Shown: positions 33,874 through 45,941 of the stretch, piece by piece
Layout of the letters: each line of letters begins with the position of its first letter
Position numbering within the stretch: the first letter of the stretch is position 1
Assembly: GCA_951799425.1 (NCBI GenBank)
Contig: OX637391.1
Coordinates: 20,508,551 to 20,572,550 of the forward strand
DNA length: 64,000 nucleotides
From: Ilex aquifolium
Lineage: Eukaryota > Streptophyta > Magnoliopsida > Aquifoliales > Aquifoliaceae
Reading direction: 5' to 3'
The notes under the pieces: generated by a model
The model's database searches: none
What the model was told of the DNA's origin: nothing
Seen by the model: the letters and a program-made list of their open reading frames with translations, nothing else
Program-made: the position numbers and the translations under genes

Positions 33874-34425
33874 TGATGATGCACAAATTGGTTTTTGTGC
33901 ACCACAGTCAAGTAAATAATATAAAATGCAGTAAACAAGCAATTAATGACAAAAATGGCAAATAAAGGAGTAAAACAGAGATTTATAGTGGTTCGGCCGT
34001 GGCCTACGTTCACTTTGAATGGCAACGATGGCCTTTGGTGTTATATATATTGATGAATAATTGTCACCGGAGCTACAGAGCTTCCAAGGAAAAAGGAGCA
34101 ACGACCTTGTGGTATTGAGGCAGGAGATGAGGTATTTTTGGGAGGCGTGCCCTAGATGGTTAGAGGGCTTTACATTTTATAGAGCTAGGGTTTTGAGGTG
34201 AGGCGGTGACGTGAGGGAGGGGTTTCCTAAGTAGGGTTTCTCCGTGCGCCACATCTCTCTCCTTCGTACTCCAATTCCTTTGGAGGAGGGCCCCCGATGG
34301 ATTGGACTTGGATTTAGCCTTGGTGGGTCTTTGCACTTTGGGCTTCATTGGGCCTGCTGGGTCTTCATGAGTTTGGGTCTCTGATCACAATTGGGCTTCA
34401 ACATGGATTTGGGCCTGACCCATCA
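33874..34425 (-). mobile_element. 5' LTR (552 bp) of Tat element
   Basis: Partner of 23176-23736. A minus-strand CTCTATAAAATG near 34185 is a candidate TATA box. Unlike most other LTRs here, no CpG palindrome lies upstream of it. Confidence 0.92.
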
Positions 34426-36028
34426 ATGACCAAAAAAGCATAATCAGTAATCACAACCAATAGGCAAAACTTATAAGCTTTATAGAGAAAACAAAATAAT
34501 GTAAAATTAATCACAAATTATCGATTCTAAGAGAACAACTCAAATTTTCAAAAGAAAAAAAAAACAAATTGTCATAGACAACCATTACCACCAGCCTACC
34601 ACCACAACCTCCACCTATGAAAATTAGTTCGAAAATTTAGACAAACTTCTATGATTCTACTACTATAAAAGTAAACGATGACACATAGAAAATTATAAAT
34701 AGAAATTCGAAGACAATAAATAGAAGAGTAGTGTGAAATAGAGAAAGCTTATACTTCTCTTTTTGTGCCTTCAAAGAAACTCTGTTCAATTGATCAATTT
34801 TTTTTACCCTGCAAAAATGGGTGAGAGATGTGAGAGTGACTTAGTTCCCATAACTGTAATCAAACACATGCTATAGAATGAAAACACTCATTTTCGCCAT
34901 TCATCAATCAACTACTGCCCATGACCCTGACAACAAAAAGAAAGGAAAATTAAAAAAGAAGGAAAAAATAAAATGGGAAACCAATAATTAGATCTTCCAT
35001 ATATTTACTACTCACGAAAACCCAAAAATGTGAAAGGTAAGCAAGATTGTCCATTCAACACATACCAATATTACAATTATAACATTTCTAGAATGCACAA
35101 ATAAGGACTTCTCGGCTATTAAAAATGGAACAATCACAACCAGTTTAAACCAATGGACTCGAAGCAACAAACTGAAAAAGTAGCCTAAAAGTGTTTCATT
35201 GATACATTTTACAAATGTGGAGCTATGTTTCTATGGCTAATCAATGAACAAATGAACAATAGTATGATTCTTTTAAATACTCTCTAGTGAGCTTTTTCCT
35301 TTGTGAAACAAAACCCCTCTTCGTCTATATCTCGTAAAAGATGACCTCTTATTTCTCTTCCTAAAACATAGCCCAATGAAACCAATAATCACCTAACTCT
35401 GAAAATTTTAACTTACGGAAAAAAAGAAATAATTACTTAATTTTTGGATTACATAGACATATCCAACAAACTTATTTAATTGAATAAAAATAGTGTTGCA
35501 AATAATGAAAAACTTTCTTCTGTTTACTCTTGGATGACAACACCATTGTTTTTCATCCTCTCCACAAATTTTGCCTTCTCCAATTTCTTCTCCTGCCCAT
35601 CATGCGTAGATAGTGTCAAAATAAAATTATCTCCAATATGTAAGGCCTTTTCTATTTGATTATACCTTGCCAGAAAATAAAAAAAGATTTAGCTCAACCT
35701 GTGGAGTTACTTTCTTGCTAATCTTCCATGCTCCAATGGTAGATAATTTGTGTGAGCTCTGTTCAAGAATTTCAGATTGTTAGAATTACTAACGTCCATG
35801 TTACTCTTTCTAATTCCATACTTATTCTTTCAACCCTGTACCTTTCATGTAGCAAATCAATCATAAAACCAAAGAGATTCAATCATAATTTTATTTATTT
35901 CTCGAGTACTCAGGTTAGGGTTTCTGAGAGAAAGTGAGAGACAGAAAGGGTAAGGACTGTGGGCAGTGGTGAAGAGGCGTAATTCAGAGAGAGAGAGAGA
36001 GATTTGATAAAGTTGAGAGATGGTCGTA

Positions 36029-36083
<55 letters not shown>

Positions 36084-36254
36084 AGATAGATGAGACTCTA
36101 GTGTAGAAAATGGAACAAAACTCTTAGTCCAATTCTTGGGCGGTAAAAAAAAATTGGAAATCAATTAAGATTGTCGGATTAACAATCTTGAAATGATTTG
36201 AGACGTTCGAACGATTTTATAAGTTTGGGAGTTTGAAATTTTTTGTACTTTATT

Positions 36255-37035
36255 ATATATATGTAGTTAACTTGAATGAGCTCCAAAAATTCATCCCAGT
36301 TTTCTTGAACTTTTTATTTTTCACATTGACACATTTTGATTTGGTTTTATGTCATTGACCTTTCAATAACTTAATTCCTAATTAATAAGATAACTCCTAA
36401 AATTTCTCTATTATCCTAAAATTCTCTCCCATCATCTCTCATTTTTTTGTCTCTCTCTCATACACACATACTCTCTCTCCTCTAAATCTATATTTACTGT
36501 ATACTATATCAATTAATTTAAGAGAGATGATATTTATAAAAAATTTCTTATCAACGTATTACTCCCACAAAGCTACTTTATTTTATTCTCCTTAATTTAA
36601 CACAATAATAGATAATTTTTCAAAAATAAAAGGGTTGGGCTAGGGGTGGTAATAAAGGGAGGAGGTGGGGAGTGTTAGAATTGTTATGGTAAAAAATTAA
36701 AAATTGAAAATACCATGCATCGCATAAAACACCGCTTATACATAATATATAGCAATGTAGTTGACTTAGATGAGCTCCAAAATTTTATCCTAATTTTTTT
36801 GAATTTTTTATTTTCTAAATTGTAAAATTTGATTTAACTTTATGTCATTGACCCTTTTTGAATAACTTAATTCCTAATTAATAGGATAATTCCTTAAGTT
36901 TCTCAATTTTCCTAAGTTTCTATCCCATCATCTCTCCATTTCTCTCTCACATACATACTCTCTCTTTTCAAAATCTATATTTATTACATACTATAGCAAT
37001 CAATTTAGGAGAGGGTATTTATGAAACTTTTCCCC
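36255..37035 (+). repeat. direct repeat pair, about 290 bp, 490 bp apart
   Basis: Both copies run from a GTAGTTRACTTRRATGAGCTCC-like start through TTATGTCATTGACC, CTTAATTCCTAATTAATA, CCCATCATCTCTC and ACATACTATA. They differ by many substitutions, so the duplication is old, or these are two copies of one dispersed element. Confidence 0.75.
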
Positions 37036-37849
37036 ATCTAGTAGATTTTTTAATTTAAATTATTTAATAATAATGCATTATTTATCTCATAAAATTAAAT
37101 CATTTCATATGGCTTGTGTAATTACTATCACAAAAACTACTTTATTTCAAGAAAGGGTAATGTTTTTTAGATATAAATAATTGGGATAATTTGTTGACTC
37201 AAAGATGTGTCGAGTGATAAAATCTCAATGAAAAAATTCAACAGTTATAGTTGCAATAATGTTACTGGTGTCGCAATCACAATATTATGTCAACAAATTA
37301 GATCAAATTTTTATATCCAAATACCATTACTCTAATTTAAACACACGATTTCTACCACGGTAAGACCAGACTCTAATTTAAACACATGATTCCTATTACG
37401 GTAAGATCCGAAAAGAATAAGGTCACTGCTACCTGCCAGCATGTGGGAGGCGGGCCACAACTCATCACTCAAGCCATGGCAGATGCTACATGTAAGAAAG
37501 AGGATGATGTATGAGTGACTTGGAGAAGCAATGGACCTCTAAATAAAGGAGAGGTGAATAGAGCATTGTTATTTTTCGGGCGCTTGAATGAAAAGCTACG
37601 CAATTTCATACATTTTGGATGACTTGAGGGACACTTGGTCTTGATATGGGATAATTAAGCATGCAAACAATGCGTAATACATGATCACCCCCATATATCT
37701 GATGCATGTCGTATATGGGTAATTAAAAACATTTGAAATTGTGCTGTAATTGTGAATCTAAAGAACATATGATTAAAGTAATTCTCCATCGCCAGAAAAA
37801 AATTATCCAGAGGGTATTGTATTCTGAGTGATGAAGCTTATGCTTCCTT

Positions 37850-37993
37850 TTGACTGTGTCTCAGATTACTTGTATTCAAGATGTTTCCAAAAAAAAAAAG
37901 GCGAACTGGCCATAGATAGGCTTCCTTTTGACTCTCTGTCAGCTTACTCTGTATTCAAGCTGTTTCCAAACAATTAGCCGAACAGACCATAGT
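37850..37993 (+). repeat. 72-bp tandem duplication
   Basis: GGCTTCCTTTTGACT...TATTCAAG(A/C)TGTTTCCAAA...CCATAG occurs twice in succession, starting near 37850 and 37920, about 85% alike by eye. Confidence 0.75.
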
Positions 37994-38308
37994 CAACTCT
38001 CCCAAGTCGGCCTGTGATCAGCCACACAAAAATAGCCCAAGGAGATCGAAAGAAATAGAAAAAAAAGCGCAAATTAGAAAGAAAGATATAATTGTGGTAA
38101 AGCACTTATCAGTAGCAGCAGCCCAACTCAGAAAAATTAAAATTCATAAAACTTACCCTATGGGAACATTAATACGAGGATCACCTCAGGCTCAGGAGCA
38201 CTATGTAACCTTGGGAAAAAAACCATGGAATGTTAAATTTGCAAGGATTTCTCTCTTGAACACACTGATCAATTTTTTTGGTCCCCTGCACATATCTCTT
38301 CCAATTGT

Positions 38309-39851
38309 TGTTTTGGGAGGGGGAAAAATTGTGTAGATCTTTCCTTACGATTATACACGTGGAGTACATGACATTACTTAGAGGGAGAGGGGGTGAATAT
38401 GTTTTTCAATTTTAAGTACAATTAATTACCAATTAGAACTTAAACTTAGATATAATAATTAACGGTGAGAATCTATTTTAGTCACCACGTAGAAACCAAC
38501 TAACCTATGATGGTTGATGTTAATTAATTGTTCAATTAATTCACTCAAACGATCAATCCCACGGTGATCCCAAAATCCTAAACACAAACGCAACTATGTA
38601 TGAATAGATGTCAATCAATCATCCATACAAACACATAGTATGCGTGTGTGCTAACAAATACAAGTGTATATGTAAATAAACAACATGAACACAAGCAAGT
38701 TATTGAAGCGGAAAACTCTTATCTGGAAAAATCGTGGGGAACCACTCGAGGTTCACCAAAAGCCTAATCTGCTACTCTCAAAGTTAATTTATAAATACTC
38801 AAGTCTTTATCTCAACCAATACAATAGTTAGGTGCTTATTTCCTTTGTAGATCTCTTTGCCAAAGGCCCTCATTCAACGTTTTGTGTAGCTTTATTTGAG
38901 TTTCCTGCCACACGGTTCGTTTAAGCCTCAAGCAATCATGGGTACGCCAATGATTCCCGGTATGTACATACCAATAGGTTTGTCAAACCATCAAAATCTT
39001 CAACTTCAAGTTGTGTGCTTGAGTAGAATCTCTAGTGGCAGTCTTGGGTCTTAGGGATCTAGGGTTGTGGTGGAAGCTCTCTAGGTTGAAGATGAGTTTT
39101 CGCTCTCAAAAGGCATACAAGAGGCTTATACTAGCTGAAGAAATGACTTTCCCTATCCCTATTTATAGGTCTGGAAGGGTAATGTTGCTCAACAAGAAAA
39201 CCCAGATTCGTGAACGATCGTTCGAGCCGTGGGAGGGTGGTTATAAGGCAGTTGTCACTAGAATGAAAATCACGTTTCAAACCTGACTGAGGAACACAGA
39301 CTACTCGAGCGATCATGAGACCTCTCAAGTGACCTCATAGAGTGAGCTCTGTTACTCTATTCCTGGTCTCTTCCCCTTTTCTTCCCTAAGTCATAAAGAG
39401 ATTGCTCTAGTGATGACTAGCGAGCATAGGGCGATCCCTACTAATTTTTAAAGCATAAAACCAAGAAAAAAGTTTGTTCTCTTGAGCACTAAAGGATATT
39501 GCTGCTAAAGAGGGATTCGCTAATGACTCACACTATGTTTTCAAAATACAATAGAAAATCTTTTAAATTAAAATCACCTATGAGCCACACACGGATTAAT
39601 TCCTAATTCCATTTTACCTCTAATCATTCTAAGTTAATTAAACCAACATATCATCTTAGAGATCTAGGTCATTACCTTTGTCCTAAACTTGAAGGTGCAA
39701 CTAGAGTGTAAATGATGTAGCTTTAACGGTTGATGTTTTCCCATCAATGACGGTTTTTGATTTTCAATCTTGATAGCATCATGACCATAGAATAGGTTGA
39801 GATTTACAATGGACTCCACTAAATTAGCCAATTGTAAATGTATATCTAAAA
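38309..39851 (-). mobile_element. 3' LTR (1543 bp) of second minus-strand Copia element
   Basis: Aligns with 3703-5103 at both ends and in blocks between. A polypurine tract adjoins its right end, so the element body lies to the right and this is the 3' LTR. The start reads TTTTAGATATAC on the minus strand where TGTTAGATATAC is expected, so one end base is mutated. It is not the partner of 3703-5103, whose body lies to its left. Confidence 0.8.
39160..39223 (-). promoter_or_regulatory. Copia LTR promoter: GAACGATCGTTC palindrome and TATA box
   Basis: TATAAATA on the minus strand at 39167-39160. The perfect 12-bp palindrome GAACGATCGTTC (39212-39223) lies 45 bp upstream. A second, broken CTCGAG/GATCATGAGACC segment follows near 39304. 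Confidence 0.55.
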
Positions 39852-39866
39852 ATCTCCCTCTTTGGC
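39852..39866 (-). other. polypurine tract of second Copia element
   Basis: Minus strand GCCAAAGAGGGAGAT directly before the LTR start, the form common in Sirevirus-like Copia elements (CAAAGGGGGAGATTG). Confidence 0.75.
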
Positions 39867-40397
39867 AATTTCGTGACAAAATACATAAGTAAGAAATTAA
39901 GATTACAACCCACAAACTATTGAATAAAACAAATTATAAATTTAATCTCAACACGCATGAACACGTCCTAAATTTTTATCTTAGTAGAAGATCTACATCA
40001 TATGATATTGCTTGAAGATTATAGTCATGCACATCACCACTCAAACCAAAACCTTGTGAAGAGCATCGTATGTTAGAGAATTAAATAATACAATCAAAGG
40101 TATAGTAAGCACCAAATTTAGCTTAGGGCATATTTATGTATACATCATTCAAGTGCAAATATGTAACATGTTAAGAACTAAATTGCCCCATTTGCTTGAA
40201 AACTTATTGATATATCAATGCCAATTACATCAAGTTCTCCCCCTTAGTTGGTATTATAAGTAAAAAAATAAAACAACTATAAAATACGTGAATTCATTCC
40301 AAGTTTGTAAATTTACTCCTAATGAGTATTTGAACAAACTCCCCTTTACTATGTTCACATGCAACATATCTACCCTAGTCGGGAGTAAATCTCCCCA
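39867..40397 (-). other. 3' non-coding part of second Copia element
   Basis: Contains a second purine-rich tract on the minus strand (AACTAAGGGGGAGAACTTG, near 40230) and short GGGGAG-type blocks near 40345 and 40390. Repeated PPT-like tracts in the 3' spacer are known for Sirevirus-type Copia elements. It continues at 43093 on the other side of the solo LTR. Confidence 0.5.
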
Positions 40398-40738
40398 ATT
40401 CCTATGACGCCTCTAAAATCGGGGGTCCTTTGTCAACCCGTTGATCACCCATCAACCCACAAAAATACCCGTGAATGCCGCATAACCTGACACCACGGCA
40501 CAACATCCCTTTTATCGGGATCACAACAACACAAAGTTTGGGCAAAATCTCCCTTGTACTGGGCACTCCCAAACACATAACCTGTATACTATTCAATCAC
40601 ATGAACCATCTACGGTCCAATATACATCAATTTACTCTCATTTATTGTCCATTTATGTCATTTGAACAAAAGAACCCAAGACCCAAAGGCCTAGCAAAAG
40701 CATTTCAAAATTTGAGATTCGAACAAAACTTACCGATA

Positions 40739-40935
40739 GAAGATGTACAAGTTCTACAGGTGGAAAAAGGTTACTGGAAATGTTCTACCTGTAGGTTTAT
40801 CAAAGTTCTACTAGTAGGAAAACTCACTGGAAATGTTCTACCGCGAAAACGTGACGTTCTACCGGTAGGAAAAGCCTACTGGAAAAGTTCTACCAGAGGA
40901 AAAATCTATCGTTCTACCAGTAGGCCTTCCAGTTT
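40739..40935. repeat. palindromic CTAC(CGGT)AG array in solo LTR
   Basis: CTACTAGTAG (40808-40817) and CTACCGGTAG (40859-40868) are perfect palindromes. Degenerate copies (CTACAGGTGG, CTACCTGTAGG, CTACCAGTAGG) alternate with TACTGGAAA spacers. Unlike the other LTRs, the array is far downstream of the TATA box, near the LTR 3' end. Confidence 0.75.
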
Positions 40936-41076
40936 TTCCCCGATTCCATCATTTTTCAATTACAATCCATTCTCACCTTATACAACATCAACCCAAACTC
41001 ATATAACATCAATTTTGAGCAAAATACAGTTCATATGAGTTCACTTTACAATCCTTTACAACATTAAAAGTCCAAA

Positions 41077-41160
41077 AACTAAATTACATCTTAGTTTTAC
41101 AAAAACTAAATTACATCTTAGTTTTACAAAAACTAAATTACATCTTAGTTTTACAAAAAC
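41077..41160. repeat. three 28-bp direct repeats
   Basis: AAAACTAAATTACATCTTAG followed by TTTTACAA, three near-perfect copies in tandem inside the solo LTR. Confidence 0.9.
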
Positions 41161-43092
41161 ATAGTTTAAAAGCCACATCTCGGCTTTTCTTCAACAATGA
41201 GGGCCCGATTGAGAGCCGTCCACCGACACATGTCCCGCACCTGACATGTTGTCCCCATAAAGGGTGAGCCACGCTCAATAGGGTGTCTCCTAAAGAGACT
41301 ACTCCCCAACCTAGATGCATATGAAATATTCACATGCAATTCACAAGCAATAATCACTCCATTCAAGAATATACAATTCAACAATGGAATCCTCTATGTC
41401 ATGCCATGATATGAAATGATACTCACACATGCAACTCAACCCGAGCCTTTACTGGCTCTCTTAACACTTGCAACGCCATGCGTATGAATCCGGACATTCC
41501 AAGCCCCCTCCATTGATGTTACACATCCAATGACCATTAAAATTCTCAGGTCTTTCTTGGGATGGGTATTTATAGACTCACACCAACAGGCAACCAACTA
41601 CACGACATTAATGGACTTCCACCAACGGCTCCGCATAAGCCGACACACTTTATGGACTCTACACTAACGGAGTGTGTATCCAATCACCGGGTCTTGCACC
41701 CGAGGGACAATCTAACCCTTCTAGCTAACCCCAACCCTATTTTCAATGCAAACTGTGCGACTCAGTCGAACCATCAGCCCAACTATCCCGAGCCCACGTA
41801 TCATCCAACAAGAATGATGTGTGATCAAACCATGCACATACACCCACACTCATGTCAATGCCCACAAATGTGATGTTTCCCGTGCATATGCAATGTAAAT
41901 GTATACTTGCATTTCATATCCTTATGCAACTGAGATCTCAATTGTAATTTCACATCATGTTCCATATGTCATGTGCACATAATGAATAACATTCTATCTC
42001 ATTCAACATTCTCAATTGTCAATTATATCATCAGCATATAATTTCAATTTACAACATCATTCAAGCATGTTATTCCAATTTCATCAAAACAGCATACTTC
42101 AATGATTCAAGGCATTTTATCAAACACCCACATACATCATTCAAGGCATTTTATCAACACCCACATATATCATTTAAGACATTTTATCAAATACCCACAT
42201 ATATCACATTTCTCAAAAAATCACATCAAGTAATTTATACATACCCAATTCAAGCTAGAATTGATTTTACCCATTTCTATACTCACTTTCCACATTTCAA
42301 CTATCATAGATAAGTGTCACACAAGAGATTACACCTCTAACACCCTACATATTCCATATACCAACCCTAGGTTGGAAATAAACCCAGTTAGGAAAGAACC
42401 TTATATCTTGAAGCGTAAAAACAAGTTGTAGAAACCTTCAAGAACACAAACCAAGCTCAAACCTTGATTTTTTTCAAAATCCCGTTTTTGAATCTTCAGT
42501 GAAATTCGCGATTTTTGGTACATAGTTGTAGCCCTCGTCATGTAGAGGAACTTTAATTCTTGGCCCAAGTTGATTCGACCAAAGAAACGCCGTAGATCGT
42601 AGAGAGAAGTTGAAACTCTATCTTTTTCCCTCTCTTCCCTCTCCAATGTAAAAACCCAGCTGAAATGGGGAGAAAATCTGATTTTCTCCCCTATTTATAC
42701 CTCTTGGAATGCTTGACCCTTGTCGCGCTACACATCCTCTATTCCCGGGTCTGATTTTGCCCCGAAACGATTAAATTTCGCTCCGGTTCAAGTTCAAAAT
42801 ATTTTTATTTGAACTAAATTTAAATTTTTTTTCAATTTTTTCAATTTAATTCCATGTCACTTTTTAGGTCACGCGACACCCGATCGCCCGGTAAAACGCG
42901 AAAAATTCGACTGTCTAGGAATTCGAAGAAAATTCACTGAGTAACTAGATTTTGCGAGACGAATCCAACGGTGAGGTCCGTTTCAACATCCGAGTTCTAG
43001 AAAAATTTGGATTTTTAACCCGTACTGATGTGGCAATTTACCGTTTTACCCTTTTTCATAAAAATTCAAATTTACCCGGGTTTTACAATTCC

Positions 43093-43500
43093 TATAATAA
43101 GTACCTTAAATATTCTCCCTTTTTTTGTCACAAAAATCAGCCCAATGATAACGTATGATAAAACACGATATAGAATCAAGTTAACCAACATATTCTTTCC
43201 TTATTTGCTATAAATTCCAACCCAATGATGACATATAACAACTATGACATAGAATCATGGTATAACAAGAAGGTATAAACAAAGACCAACTAGCTAAATC
43301 ATGCACATAAAGTAAGAAAATGATAACCAAGGCATATAACTCATAGTCAGATATGATAAAGCATCAATAAACAAGACTTATACTATCATCACAACAAATG
43401 ACAAATTAACAAAACAATTAAAAGTTAATAAAATGAAATAGTCAACAAAAAAAAAAAAAATTGAGTACTTTAGTATAGACCATGAATGAATAATAAACAC
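43093..43500 (-). other. continuation of Copia 3' spacer
   Basis: Resumes after the solo LTR target duplication. AT-rich, with related blocks of the CAACCCAATGATAACGTATGA type at 43135 and 43215 (a loose tandem repeat). No gene. Confidence 0.45.
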
Positions 43501-43539
43501 TCAAACTTCCATATGAACTAAACTAAAAGTCTCTAGAAC

Positions 43540-44759
43540 AACTCAAGTGGCTGCATTATCTCCACCGTCATCACTATCTCTCGGTTCATCATCATGTCGG
43601 GGAAGCTCTGTGTCCGAATATATTTAATTTAGTACTGGCTCTCCCATGATCTGCTTACCATCGATCAATATGCGTAGTAGACCAACTCTCCTAGTAAGCG
43701 ATCCAAAATAACCTGTTGAGCCGTCTCCGTGCTCACAATTTGACCATCCAACACTTCTAGTATATGAGAATTAAGACATGATGCTCCTCCATGCACCGCT
43801 ACATACTCGAAAGTGTATCAACCAATGATGCTATCTAGGCTCACGTGGTGGTGGTGGTGGCCTAGAAGTACTAGTCTTAGGATGAACAGGTGGATATCCA
43901 ACAACTTCTCCTTTTTCCTCAACTACCACAACATAGTCAGCCTAAGCCTTGCTCTGCTGCATAGAAATTTTGTTCAAAGGTTTCATAGGGTACTTCAATT
44001 GATCCCTGGGCAGGACAACAACTCCTCTAATCTTGCAGATTCGAATTATCAATGATTCAAAAGGAAGACCATCTAATATTCTACACTCTAACCAGGCTCG
44101 CTAAATAAACCCAAATATCGTTGTAGGAAAATCGAGATCTAACCTTGTTTCTATAGCATATAGCATGAGTGCTCTCTGAACTGGGAAGTATGGGATGTGG
44201 GATTTTGGTTATATGTTGTAGTTAACTATGAGATTTAACACCCTATATTTTGGGTTTCTATATTTCTAGAAAAAGTTCAATGTCACCCAATTCTTATGAT
44301 GATATTTACCATACAGTTTTGTAGCCACACACATGGAAAGGAGGCAAATCCTTAACCGGCCTTCCACTGAGGGACATGTTCTCTACTCTAGGCAGGGTAA
44401 GAGTGGTAGCTATGAGCTCGACAGACAATACAAACTTAACCCCTCAAACATAGGTAACAAAGTGATTATCCTGGGGATCCCTGATGTGACTATAAAACTC
44501 TCTCACGATGTTGTCATTAGAAACCTCGGGGGTACTCGATTAGTTGTGTCCGCCCACGATTGGCAAAGTTTATAGAGATAGATTGATTTACATATGTGTT
44601 GTCTACTCTTTGCTCAATCATAATCGGCCTAAGAGCATACTCGGTTATGTATCCCCCTTAGAACTTTGGTGTCTAAAATCGGTTGTTCTCATCAATATCA
44701 ACCTCGATCTCAACTTATGGTTTCACAATCCTAGGTCTTTTCTCTCTGTGAGGAGCCAT
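43540..44759 (-). pseudogene. env-like ORF of a plant retrotransposon, degenerate
   Basis: ATG at 44759 (minus) opens MAPHREKRPRIVKP; the frame continues with stops through GGYITEYALRPIMIEQRVD, then (44150-43900) QRALMLYAIETRLDLDF, GLPFESLIIRICKIRGV and a proline-rich stretch, ending in an acidic DEPRDSDDGGDN near 43560. This layout matches the plant-transposon/env-like third ORF found in some Copia (Sirevirus) and Athila elements. No signal peptide or membrane segment is evident. It lies between Copia 3' sequence and truncated Athila pol, so either could own it. At least seven stops: not functional. Confidence 0.5.
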
Positions 44760-44985
44760 CTCAACAAACACTCTAAGTTTCCAAGTCTCGCATATGAAGA
44801 TAATGAATGAACCCTAGAAAACATATATTATAAGTTTCAGAGTGTTTGAGACTAAGGTTTTTGGAATTTAGGAGGCTTGAGATGAATAAATGTGTGTGTG
44901 TGTGTGTTAAGAATAAGAAGAGGCTATCAAATCCTGATTTTAAAACTCTAGTAGCCAAATTGACACAAGGTCGCTTGAGCAGATT

Positions 44986-45333
44986 AAGAGGCATCATATT
45001 TCTACGGGTTAATCCCCCTAGTCTTTGACAATGCTTGCAAATCTTACAAAAATTATATGAATCTTTGAAAATTGTTGGCCAATAAAATCCGCACTGCAAA
45101 AATTTTGCAGTGGTTTTCTTCATAGAAAAATGGCCCCCACATGCTCTTGAGTGACAAAAAGATAGAATAATACTTACCTCCTCAAAAGGTACGCATCTCC
45201 AGATAATTTGATCTGAGCAATATTTAAAAAGATATGGATCATCCCATAAAAAATTTCTTACTTCAACCAAAAATTTCCTCTTATCTATGGCAGTCCAAGA
45301 TGGTGGCATATTACCTGTAACAAGAAAATTCAC
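44986..45333 (-). pseudogene. Athila integrase, zinc-binding part only
   Basis: RCVPFEEV, HSRACGGHFSMKKTTAKFLQCGFYWPTIFKDSYNFCKICKHCQRLGGLTRRNMMPLN is the H2C2 region, interrupted neither by stop nor shift. Similarity ends abruptly after MMPLN at about 44985; the DDE core is absent. This is the left edge of the Athila element in this copy. Confidence 0.85.
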
Positions 45334-45465
45334 GATGTCAGCAAGCCAAGGTTATGAGGAAATAGCCAACAATTGTTCATCAGGGAATGTGTTCTTGATC
45401 AGCATTGTCTTTATTGACACATCACTCACAAGTCTAGACAAGTGGTCAGCCACTACGTTTTCTAC

Positions 45466-45837
45466 TCATTTTTTATCTTTGATTGTTAGGTCAAATTCTT
45501 GGAGTAGAAGGATCCACCTAAGCAGTCTTGGTTTTGCATCTTTCTTAGTTAACAGATATTTAAGGGCTGCATGATCTTTGAAAATAACAATAGGGGATCC
45601 TACTAGATAAGACCTAAACTTGTCTAGAGCAAACACTACTGCTAGTAATTCCTTTTCTGTAGTAGAATAATTCATTTGTGCATTATTTAAGGTCCTACTA
45701 GCATAGTATACGACATGTGACTTTTTCTCATTTCGTTGCCCTAAAACAGCCCCTATGGCATAATCACTGACATAACACATGATTTCAAAGGGAAGACTCC
45801 AATCTGGGGGTTGCATAATTAGAGCAGTGATGAGCAT
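45466..45837 (-). pseudogene. Athila RNase H domain
   Basis: [49 protein letters not shown] and [22 protein letters not shown] are conserved RNase H stretches of Gypsy pol. It is linked to the reverse transcriptase at its right through shifted frames. Confidence 0.85.
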
Positions 45838-45941
45838 GCCTTTCAGCTTATCAAAAGCCTCTTGGCATGACTCATTCCACTCAAAAGTTGTGTATTTCCC
45901 TAGGAGGTGGCAAAGTGGTCTAGATATAGAACTAAAATCTT

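Larger units (their letters stand above)
23176..34425 (-). mobile_element. young Tat-lineage Gypsy element, 11.25 kb, TSD ATGAC
   Basis: LTRs at 23176-23736 and 33874-34425 share identical ends (TGATGATGCAC...GACCCATCA). ATGAC flanks both sides (23171-23175, 34426-34430). Coding order on the minus strand is gag, protease, RT, RNase H, a linker repeat, archaeal-type RNase H, integrase, then PPT and 3' LTR. A second, spliced gene runs antisense between integrase and 3' LTR. PBS, second RNase H and antisense gene are marks of the Tat lineage. By eye I count 9 substitutions and one 9-bp indel between LTRs, about 98.4% identity. Confidence 0.93.
34431..38308. other. AT-rich intergenic DNA, no gene recognised
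   Basis: Holds a GA microsatellite (about 36030-36079), a dispersed pair of about 290-bp direct repeats (36255-36550 and 36745-37035) and a short tandem duplication at 37850-37993. Small open frames (35752, 35910, 38094) have no motif. Confidence 0.55.
40403..43087 (-). mobile_element. solo LTR, 2685 bp, TSD ATTCC
   Basis: ATTCC flanks both ends (40398-40402, 43088-43092). On the minus strand it starts TGTAAAACCCGGG and ends GGCGTCATA (canonical CA mutated). The minus-strand TATAAATA at 42699-42692 sets the orientation. No internal coding region is present, so it is a solo LTR. Family probably Gypsy (inferred from the long LTR and start). It carries short tandem repeats at 41077-41160 and 42100-42200. 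Confidence 0.8.

Noticed and set aside
38094..38336. Plus-strand 80-residue open frame
   Set aside because: No domain, it abuts and overlaps the LTR edge at 38309.
3703..39851. LTRs at 3703-5103 and 38309-39851 as the two ends of one Copia element
   Set aside because: Each has its PBS or PPT on the wrong side for that: the first has its body to the left, the second to the right.
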